DNA of 5,399 nucleotides from an uncultured Pseudomonadales bacterium (lineage in GTDB: Bacteria > Pseudomonadota > Gammaproteobacteria > Pseudomonadales > IMCC2047): positions 1-5,399 of the forward strand of contig CAMYKE010000132.1 of assembly GCA_947258895.1 (NCBI GenBank). The letters are read 5' to 3'. The stretch's first letter is position 1, and every line of letters starts with the position of its first letter. Shown in pieces: positions 1-5,399 of the stretch. The notes under the pieces are model-generated. The model was not told the DNA's origin. It ran no database searches and was given only the letters and a program-made list of their open reading frames with translations. The translations under genes were made by a program, and so were the position numbers.

Positions 1-312
1 AGGATTAGTGGCAGTAGCGCGGAACCCCAGGTTGCCCGGCAGGTCGAGATCCAGGCGAAATACGAGGGTTATATTGTCCGCCAGCAAGCCGAAATCGAAA
101 AGTTACAGCGCCATGAGGCGACACGCTTGCCGGTTGATATCGACTACCAGACGATTTCCGGGTTGTCCAACGAGATCAGGCAGAAGCTGGCGGCGGCCCG
201 GCCAGATACGATTGCGGCTGCCTCACGAATTTCGGGCGTGACTCCTGCCGCGATCTCGATTTTGATTATTCATCTGAAGAAACGCGCACTTCTCGCCAGC
301 AAGACGGCTTGA
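1..312 (+). CDS. mnmG: MnmG (GidA) tRNA uridine-5-carboxymethylaminomethyl modification enzyme, C-terminal fragment
   Basis: This is the last 103 codons of a gene that begins upstream of the window. MnmG is an FAD-dependent partner of MnmE; together they install the (carboxymethyl)aminomethyl group at C5 of the wobble uridine in a set of tRNAs. The fragment is the helical C-terminal domain, which in the family contacts MnmE and tRNA. Recognisable stretches are [15 protein letters not shown] early in the fragment, then [16 protein letters not shown] and the hallmark [15 protein letters not shown] near the end, all close to the E. coli protein as I recall it. The reading frame is open from base 1 to the TGA at 310-312. 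The FAD-binding N-terminal domain (family length about 630 residues) is outside the window. The stop overlaps the rsmG start, so the two are probably co-transcribed and translationally coupled. Identification is very secure. Confidence 0.97.
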   Translation, partial: RISGSSAEPQVARQVEIQAKYEGYIVRQQAEIEKLQRHEATRLPVDIDYQTISGLSNEIRQKLAAARPDTIAAASRISGVTPAAISILIIHLKKRALLASKTA

Positions 313-944
313 TGTCTGTCGTCGACGCAATCAACCGCGGCGCTGGCGCATTGCACCTGGAATTGACGCCGCAGCAGCGGCAATTCCTGCAAGATTATCT
401 GGGTTTACTGGCAAAGTGGAACGCTACGTATAACCTGTCTGCGGTGCGTTCCATAGAGCAGATGGTCGGCGCCCACATACTGGATAGCCTCGCATTGCAT
501 AGCTATATAGCGCCCACGGGGAACAGGATTCTGGACGTCGGCAGCGGCGCGGGCTTGCCCGGCATACCCCTGGCGATTTTGTTCCCCGGTAACGAGTTCG
601 TGCTGCTCGACAGTAACGGCAAAAAAACCCGTTTCCTGACTCAGGTTAAGATCGACCTTAAACTGGAAAACGTAACCGTCGTCCAGCAACGCGTCGAGGA
701 CTATCGACCGGCAAGTAATTTCGCTATAGTTGTGTCCCGGGCATTTACCTCTCTCGCGCGGTTCTTCGATGCGACCCGCCATTTGGTGCAGGCGACCGGT
801 AATTTCTATGCCATGAAGGGCAAATATCCCCGCGCTGAGTTGGAGCAACTCACCGGAAATATTCGTATTAACGAGGTGGTGCCGTTGCAGGTGCCAGGCC
901 TTAATGCAGACCGACACCTGGTCATTGCGCAATTATCAAATTGA
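312..944 (+). CDS. rsmG: RsmG (GidB) 16S rRNA (guanine-N7)-methyltransferase
   Basis: A complete 210-residue protein, close to the 207 residues of E. coli RsmG. It is a cytoplasmic SAM-dependent enzyme that makes m7G at position 527 (E. coli numbering) in the 530 loop of 16S rRNA; loss in other bacteria gives low-level streptomycin resistance. Family marks in order: KWNATYNLSAVR at residues 35-46, HILDSL at 55-60, the SAM-binding motif I ILDVGSGAGLPGIPL at 73-87, the acidic ribose-binding segment VLLDSNGKK at 97-105, VSRAF at 141-145 and the C-terminal RHLV at 201-204. I chose the ATG at 312, which shares one base with the mnmG stop (TGATG). A TTG at 309 would add one residue and cannot be excluded. 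There is no strong Shine-Dalgarno sequence, which fits coupling to mnmG translation. The gene ends 12 bases before parA. Confidence 0.97.
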   Translation: MSVVDAINRGAGALHLELTPQQRQFLQDYLGLLAKWNATYNLSAVRSIEQMVGAHILDSLALHSYIAPTGNRILDVGSGAGLPGIPLAILFPGNEFVLLDSNGKKTRFLTQVKIDLKLENVTVVQQRVEDYRPASNFAIVVSRAFTSLARFFDATRHLVQATGNFYAMKGKYPRAELEQLTGNIRINEVVPLQVPGLNADRHLVIAQLSN

Positions 945-956
945 CAGAGTACTAGA

Positions 957-1748
957 TTGGCCAGAATTATCGCAGTTACGAATCAAAAAGGCGGCGTTGG
1001 GAAAACTACTACGGCGGTAAATCTGTCCGCGTCATTGCACGCGATCCGGCGTAAAATCCTGCTGGTGGATCTTGATCCGCAGGGCAACGCTACCATGGGC
1101 AGCGGGGTCGACAAAGCGGATTTGGCGTTATCCGTCTATCACGTGCTGACAGGGCGTTGTGCTGTCAACGATGCCATCGTACCCGCGGAAACGGCCGGTT
1201 ATGACCTGCTACCTGCCAATGGCGATTTGACGGCCGCGGAAGTTGAACTACTGTCCATCGAGGCGAAGGAGCACCGCTTGCGTGACTCCCTGAACCGGGT
1301 TGCGCCGGATTATGATTACATTATTATCGATTGCCCACCGTCGCTGAATATGCTGACCGTGAATGCACTGGTGGCATCCAATAGCGTTCTAATTCCGATG
1401 CAGTGCGAGTACTACGCACTGGAGGGATTGTCTGCGTTAGTAAATACGATTAACCGGATTGCCCAGCAGCTTAATCCCGAGCTGAAAATCGAAGGCCTCC
1501 TGCGCACCATGTACGATCCGCGCAATAGCCTGACCAAGGATGTGTCCAATCAGCTTCTCGAGTATTTTGGCGATCGTGTCTACAACACGGTGATCCCGCG
1601 GAATGTGCGCCTGGCGGAAGCGCCGAGTTATGGCATTCCCGCCCTGGTGTATGACAACAAATCGCGCGGTGCGATGGCGTACCTCGCCCTGGCCGGCGAG
1701 TTGTTGCGTAAATCACGTCCGGGTCCGTCGCTCGCCGGCGGCGGTTGA
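957..1748 (+). CDS. parA: Chromosome-partition ATPase ParA (Soj family)
   Basis: A complete 263-residue ParA/MinD-type ATPase. In this family an ATP-bound dimer binds DNA nonspecifically and ParB stimulates its hydrolysis, giving the gradient that moves parS-bound ParB complexes and so segregates the chromosome origins. The deviant Walker A motif KGGVGKTT is at residues 11-18 with signature Lys11 and Lys16. The A' motif LLVDLDPQGN is at 35-44, Walker B YIIIDCPPS at 121-129, and the family signature VIPRNVRLAEAPSYGIP at 212-228. There is no N-terminal helix-turn-helix, so this is the chromosomal rather than the plasmid P1/F type. The start is TTG at 957: an in-frame stop (the rsmG TGA) lies at 942, and no ATG or GTG occurs before Walker A. 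Only a weak AGAG at 946-949 precedes it. It is 12 bases from rsmG, so probably read through from mnmG-rsmG, and is followed by parB after a 120-base gap. Confidence 0.97.
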   Translation: MARIIAVTNQKGGVGKTTTAVNLSASLHAIRRKILLVDLDPQGNATMGSGVDKADLALSVYHVLTGRCAVNDAIVPAETAGYDLLPANGDLTAAEVELLSIEAKEHRLRDSLNRVAPDYDYIIIDCPPSLNMLTVNALVASNSVLIPMQCEYYALEGLSALVNTINRIAQQLNPELKIEGLLRTMYDPRNSLTKDVSNQLLEYFGDRVYNTVIPRNVRLAEAPSYGIPALVYDNKSRGAMAYLALAGELLRKSRPGPSLAGGG

Positions 1749-1798
1749 ACAGATCGGTATTGACAGAGCACGCTTGTGGCCAGTTAACTACCGGTCAG

Positions 1799-1812
1799 CC
1801 ACCGCTTGGTGG
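1799..1812 (+). other. Small GC-rich hairpin in the parA-parB gap
   Basis: CCACC at 1799-1803 pairs perfectly with GGTGG at 1808-1812 around a GCTT loop. It lies in the parA-parB spacer, upstream of the terminator-like structure at 1821-1841. It has no U-tract of its own, so it is not a terminator. It could stabilise the transcript or be incidental; no function is assigned. Confidence 0.3.
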
Positions 1813-1820
1813 TGCAGGCG

Positions 1821-1841
1821 CCGGGTAATCCGGTTATTTTT
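1821..1841 (+). terminator. Weak intrinsic-terminator-like hairpin between parA and parB
   Basis: CCGG at 1821-1824 can pair with CCGG at 1830-1833 (plus an inner G-T pair, loop TAA), and the stem is followed directly by TTATTTTT at 1834-1841. The stem is only 4-5 pairs, so at best it is a weak terminator or attenuator, allowing partial read-through into parB. The second CCGG can instead pair with CCGG at 1850-1853, an arrangement excluding the first hairpin. Both pairings are visible in the sequence; the regulatory role is inference. Confidence 0.3.
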
Positions 1842-1868
1842 CGGGCAAGCCGGATAAAGAGACGAATT

Positions 1869-2735
1869 ATGGCGGCACAAAAACGAGGTTTGGGGCGCGG
1901 ACTGGACACCTTGCTGGGTAACCTGTCGGAATCCGACGAGCAGGCGCCCGCGGATGATGATGGCCAGCTAAGATATTTACCGGTCGACCTGGTGCAGCGC
2001 GGCAAGTACCAGCCACGGCGTGACATTGAGCCGGAAGCACTGCAGGAACTGGCCGATTCCATTCGGGCGCAGGGCGTCATGCAACCGATCGTGGTGCGGT
2101 CGGTCAATTCCGAACGCTATGAGATCATTGCGGGCGAGCGGCGCTGGCGCGCAACCCAGTTAGCCGGAATCGACACTATTCCGGCTATTATCAGGGAGGT
2201 GTCCGACGAAGCTGCCATCGCGATGGCGTTGATTGAAAATATCCAACGCGAAAATCTCAACCCGGTGGACGAAGCAGTTGGCCTGCAGCGATTGCAGGAC
2301 GAATTCGGACTTACCCAGCAGGAAGTGGCCGACGCGGTCGGCAAGTCCCGGGCTACCGTTGCCAACCTGATCCGGCTACTTGGCCTCAATGAGGATGTAA
2401 AGGAGTTATTGTCTCTCGGCAAACTGGATATGGGACACGCTCGTGCCTTGTTGACACTCGGTCCGATGCAGCAATCACAGGCAGCACGCACCGTAGTAGC
2501 CCGGCAGTTATCGGTGCGCCAGACCGAAGCGCTGGTGCGGCAGCTGCAGAGTGCAGTAAAAGAAAAGGCGAAACCCGTCCCGGTTGACCCGGATATCCGT
2601 TTTCTCGAGCAACGCTTGAGCGACCAGCTCGGTTCCAAAGTCGCGATCCAGCACAACAGCAAGGGCGGCGGCAAACTGGTGATCAACTATGGTTCCAGCG
2701 ATGAACTGGAAGGCATTCTTACGCATCTCAAGTGA
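1869..2735 (+). CDS. parB: Chromosome-partition protein ParB (Spo0J/Noc family)
   Basis: A complete 288-residue ParB, a normal length for chromosomal members. The family binds parS sites near the origin, uses CTP to close into a sliding clamp that spreads along DNA, loads SMC/MukB-type condensins in many bacteria, and stimulates ParA. The N-terminus carries the ParA-interacting KRGLGRGLDTLLG at residues 5-17. The CTP-binding domain follows, with QPR at 48-50, IVVR at 74-77 and the arginine-rich GERRWRA box at 89-95, then ENIQRENLNPVDEA at 123-136. The parS-reading helix-turn-helix lies at about 148-171 (LTQQEVADAVGKSRATVANL). A linker of about 20 residues precedes the C-terminal dimerisation domain (about 240-288). 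The ATG at 1869 is chosen because the family's N-terminal motif starts right after it and AAAGAGA at 1857-1863 sits 5 bases upstream. An in-frame TTG at 1806 would add 21 unconserved residues through the hairpin region. It is followed by the atp promoter region. Confidence 0.97.
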   Translation: MAAQKRGLGRGLDTLLGNLSESDEQAPADDDGQLRYLPVDLVQRGKYQPRRDIEPEALQELADSIRAQGVMQPIVVRSVNSERYEIIAGERRWRATQLAGIDTIPAIIREVSDEAAIAMALIENIQRENLNPVDEAVGLQRLQDEFGLTQQEVADAVGKSRATVANLIRLLGLNEDVKELLSLGKLDMGHARALLTLGPMQQSQAARTVVARQLSVRQTEALVRQLQSAVKEKAKPVPVDPDIRFLEQRLSDQLGSKVAIQHNSKGGGKLVINYGSSDELEGILTHLK

Positions 2736-2815
2736 TCGCAAATTACTCATTATTCTGCCCGGACCTTCAGGCGTGACCTTGCCCTCAAATGAGCAAAACT
2801 AGACCTTCGTATCGC

Positions 2816-2844
2816 TTGAACAGCTATCTGTTTGCCCATATACT
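2816..2844 (+). promoter_or_regulatory. Predicted sigma-70-type promoter of the atp operon
   Basis: TTGAAC at 2816-2821 (-35, four of six consensus bases) and TATACT at 2839-2844 (-10, five of six) are separated by an optimal 17 bases. Transcription would start near 2851, leaving a leader of about 65-75 bases before atpI. The position, in the only intergenic gap between the partition genes and the ATP synthase genes, fits an operon promoter. The spacer contains the dyad AACAG-CTAT-CTGTT (2819-2832), which overlaps the end of the -35. Promoter calls by eye have a substantial false-positive rate, but spacing and context make this a good candidate. Confidence 0.6.
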
Positions 2845-2913
2845 CTACGCGCCGGTTCGTTCTCCGCTCGCCGCTGTGGGGCAGTTGTTACGGGCAATGT
2901 ATACAGGTATTGA

Positions 2914-3321
2914 TTGTTGGGGTGGGTGAAGGCCGCCAGGCCAGTTCAAAGACACTATCCCCCGGTATATCGAATTATCCTGGCCCTGCTCAGTGTGGTC
3001 GTGCTGTTAGGTTGCATCGGTTACTGGTTTAGCGCAGACACAGCGCGCTCGCTGGTTACGGGCGCACTGATATGTTCCGCGGGACAAGCGGCGGCCCTGG
3101 CGGTATATTTTGCCGGCACCACACCTGAACAACCTCGTGCAATTCTGCGTTTCGCTTACCTGAGCGAGATTGTAAAACTTGTACTCACTGTCGGGTTGTT
3201 TATTGTTGCGTTTAGCGTGACGAGCGCCTGGCAACCGCTGGCATTGTTCGCCGGTTTTATGGCGGCACAACTGGTGTACTGGGTAACCGTGGTTCGAGCG
3301 GGACGTTCCCGAAAGAATTAA
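2914..3321 (+). CDS. atpI: AtpI, F-type ATP synthase assembly protein (subunit I)
   Basis: A small membrane protein of 131-135 residues, in the AtpI size range (E. coli about 126). AtpI is the non-stoichiometric product of the first gene of the atp operon; in the family it helps assemble the c-ring and is not essential. Counting from TTG 2914, four hydrophobic spans are visible: about 20-39, 46-67, 84-102 and 106-128. The third carries SEIVKLVLT (84-92) with Glu85 and Lys88, matching the conserved GE..K pattern of the family; the last ends in a basic tail (RAGRSRKN). An in-frame TGA at 2911 limits the start to TTG 2914, TTG 2917 or GTG 2926, with no ATG near. I use TTG 2914, preceded by CAGG 6 bases upstream, but GTG 2926 after a G-rich stretch is equally possible. 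It lies upstream of atpB by 50 bases. Family assignment rests on the pattern, hydropathy and position rather than strong identity. Confidence 0.85.
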   Translation: MLGWVKAARPVQRHYPPVYRIILALLSVVVLLGCIGYWFSADTARSLVTGALICSAGQAAALAVYFAGTTPEQPRAILRFAYLSEIVKLVLTVGLFIVAFSVTSAWQPLALFAGFMAAQLVYWVTVVRAGRSRKN

Positions 3322-3342
3322 AAGAAAGCATTAAAAGAAGAA
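3317..3342 (+). repeat. 13-base tandem duplication over the atpI stop codon
   Basis: Two adjacent 13-base units, 3317-3329 and 3330-3342, both begin with ATTAAAAGAA and differ only in the last three bases. The first unit contains the atpI TAA. It makes a purine-rich A/G tract upstream of the atpB ribosome binding site (GGAAGG at 3358-3363). It looks like a local slippage duplication; any effect on translation of atpB is inference. Confidence 0.6.
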
Positions 3343-3368
3343 ACAGTGAATACAGGCGGAAGGTTTAA

Positions 3369-4669
<1,301 letters not shown>

Positions 4670-4697
4670 TGCCAATTACTATTTCCTGGCAACAAAC

Positions 4698-4703
4698 GAG
4701 GTG
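4698..4703 (+). promoter_or_regulatory. Ribosome binding site supporting the GTG start of atpF
   Basis: GAGGTG lies 4 bases before the GTG at 4708, supporting that codon as the atpF start over the in-frame ATG at 4726, which has no comparable site and would remove the conserved MNINAT N-terminus. A GTG start is also what E. coli atpF uses. Confidence 0.7.
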
Positions 4704-4707
4704 ACGC

Positions 4708-5178
4708 GTGAATATTAACGCAACCATGATCGGCCAGATGCTGACCTTTGTAATCTTTGTCTGGTTTTGCATGAAATTCATTTGGCCGCCCATTACAGGC
4801 GCTCTTGCCGAACGCAGGAAGAAAATTGCGGACGGCCTGAATGCCGCCGAGCGGGCCGAGCAGGATCTCGAACTGGCACAGGAACGTGCGACGGAGAAAC
4901 TCAAGGATGCCAAGCAACAGGCGGCGAATATTATCGAGCAAGCCAATAAACGCGGCGCGCAGCTGGTCGATGAGGCAAAGGAGCAGGCACGCGAAGAGGG
5001 CGCCCGTATCCTGAAGGCTGCCGAGGCAGAGAGCGAGCAGGAATTTAATCGGGCTCGCGAAGCGCTGCGCGAACGGGTTGCAGAGGTGGTAGTCGCCGGT
5101 GCCGAGAAGATCCTGGATACCAGCGTCGATGCTACGGTACATGCCGCCATGCTGGATAAATTGGCGCGAGAATTATAG
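4708..5178 (+). CDS. atpF: ATP synthase Fo subunit b (AtpF)
   Basis: A complete 156-residue subunit b, the same length as E. coli AtpF. Two copies form the peripheral stalk that holds the F1 head against the turning rotor. The N-terminal membrane helix spans about residues 7-27 and ends in the family motif CMKFIWPPI (21-29). A highly charged helix runs from about 33 to 125, with the near-invariant [11 protein letters not shown] at 40-50 and [18 protein letters not shown] at 74-91, giving the right-handed coiled coil of the dimer. The C-terminal [15 protein letters not shown] (127-141) is the part that binds delta in the family. The start is GTG 4708 with GAGGTG just upstream. Only one b-type gene is seen here (no b' paralogue), so a homodimer is expected. 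The TAG at 5176-5178 lies 9 bases before atpH and overlaps its likely ribosome binding site. Confidence 0.98.
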   Translation: MNINATMIGQMLTFVIFVWFCMKFIWPPITGALAERRKKIADGLNAAERAEQDLELAQERATEKLKDAKQQAANIIEQANKRGAQLVDEAKEQAREEGARILKAAEAESEQEFNRAREALRERVAEVVVAGAEKILDTSVDATVHAAMLDKLAREL

Positions 5179-5187
5179 GACAGGGGC

Positions 5188-5399
5188 ATGGCAGAACTCA
5201 GCACAATAGCGCGTCCTTACGCCAAGGCGGTATTCGAGCACGCCGACGAATCCGGCCAACTCCAGCAGTGGTCCGATATGCTGGCGCTGGCAGCGGCCTT
5301 CGCTGCCAATGAAGACATGCGCAAGGTCATCGAGGGCCCCGCGCTGAGTGCCGAGCAGAAAGCTGGCATCTTTGTCGCCGCTGGCGGCGAAGACTTTTC
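5188..5399 (+). CDS. atpH: ATP synthase F1 delta subunit (AtpH), N-terminal fragment
   Basis: The first 70 codons plus two bases of a gene cut by the window end (family about 177 residues). Delta (OSCP) sits on top of F1 and joins it to the b stalk. The start STIARPYAKAVFEHA at residues 5-19 is the family's N-terminal signature (ARPYAKA), followed by the helical-bundle segment WSDMLALAAAFAANEDM at 28-44 and the phenylalanine- and glycine-rich IFVAAGGEDF at 61-70, all resembling the E. coli protein. ATG 5188 is chosen because the signature follows directly and AGGA at 5177-5180, overlapping the atpF stop, is 7 bases upstream. The 9-base gap to atpF indicates the same transcript. The rest, including the b-binding C-terminal domain, is outside the window. 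Confidence 0.96.
   Translation, partial: MAELSTIARPYAKAVFEHADESGQLQQWSDMLALAAAFAANEDMRKVIEGPALSAEQKAGIFVAAGGEDF

Noticed and set aside
8..241. 77-codon plus-strand frame inside mnmG
   Set aside because: Arg-rich translation in a shifted frame; the other frame is unmistakable MnmG.
941..970. Promoter for parA from TTGACA at 941-946 with AATTAT at 965-970
   Set aside because: The spacer is 18 bases, the -10 matches only four of six, and transcription would start inside parA downstream of its start codon.
1128..1136. DnaA-box-like TTATCCGTC, considered because this gene order is origin-proximal
   Set aside because: It matches TTATCCACA imperfectly, is single, and lies within parA; no cluster or AT-rich unwinding region is present.
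1806..1868. Upstream extension of ParB from TTG 1806
   Set aside because: The added 21 residues match no ParB feature and run through the hairpin; ATG 1869 has a ribosome binding site and precedes the conserved KRGLGRGLDTLLG.
2117..2686. 189-codon minus-strand open frame opposite parB, and 175 codons opposite rsmG (405-932)
   Set aside because: Fully antisense to confident genes, with low-complexity Ser/Arg-rich translations typical of shadow frames.
2693..2711. Inverted repeat TTCCAG/CTGGAA near the 3' end of parB
   Set aside because: It sits inside coding sequence and has no T-run; a 6-base dyad is expected by chance.
2731..2747. Hairpin AGTGAT/ATTACT at the parB stop as a terminator
   Set aside because: The stem is AT-rich with a wobble pair and is not followed by a T-run.

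Overview
The window is a contiguous block of bacterial housekeeping genes, all on the + strand, in the order mnmG (3' end), rsmG, parA, parB, atpI, atpB, atpE, atpF, atpH (5' end). This gidA-gidB-parA-parB-atpIBEFH order is the familiar origin-proximal arrangement of many Gammaproteobacteria that keep a chromosomal ParABS system (Pseudomonas, Marinobacter, Alcanivorax and similar lineages). The proteins also resemble gammaproteobacterial versions, for example the AtpB C-terminus, the AtpE polar loop and the 156-residue AtpF with a GTG start. Genus cannot be assigned from the sequence alone. I see no mobile element, CRISPR array, tRNA or rRNA, and no gene-free stretch longer than 300 bases.

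Region 1 (1-944) holds two RNA-modification genes. The C-terminal 103 residues of MnmG (tRNA wobble uridine modification) are followed by complete RsmG (16S rRNA m7G methylation), whose ATG overlaps the mnmG stop in a TGATG junction. Region 2 (957-2735) is the chromosome partition pair: ParA, a deviant Walker-A ATPase starting at TTG, and ParB, a CTPase and DNA clamp. They are separated by an unusually roomy 120-base gap containing a weak terminator-like hairpin. No full parS site lies in the window.

Region 3 (2736-2913) is a 178-base intergenic stretch with a convincing sigma-70-type promoter (TTGAAC, 17-base spacer, TATACT), probably driving the ATP synthase operon. Region 4 (2914-5399) is the start of that operon: atpI (assembly factor), atpB (subunit a), atpE (subunit c ring), atpF (subunit b stalk) and the first 70 codons of atpH (delta). 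Together they build the membrane Fo motor and the peripheral stalk; F1 genes would be expected downstream of the window.

The most unusual point is AtpB. At 339 residues it is about 64 residues longer than E. coli subunit a between the helix carrying the essential Arg and the last helix carrying the conserved Gln. The extra segment looks like two additional membrane spans with a positively charged turn, which would preserve topology. Everything else is conventional; smaller curiosities are imperfect repeats upstream of parA and parB, a dyad inside the atp promoter spacer, a 13-base tandem duplication after atpI, and an AU-rich leader before atpE.
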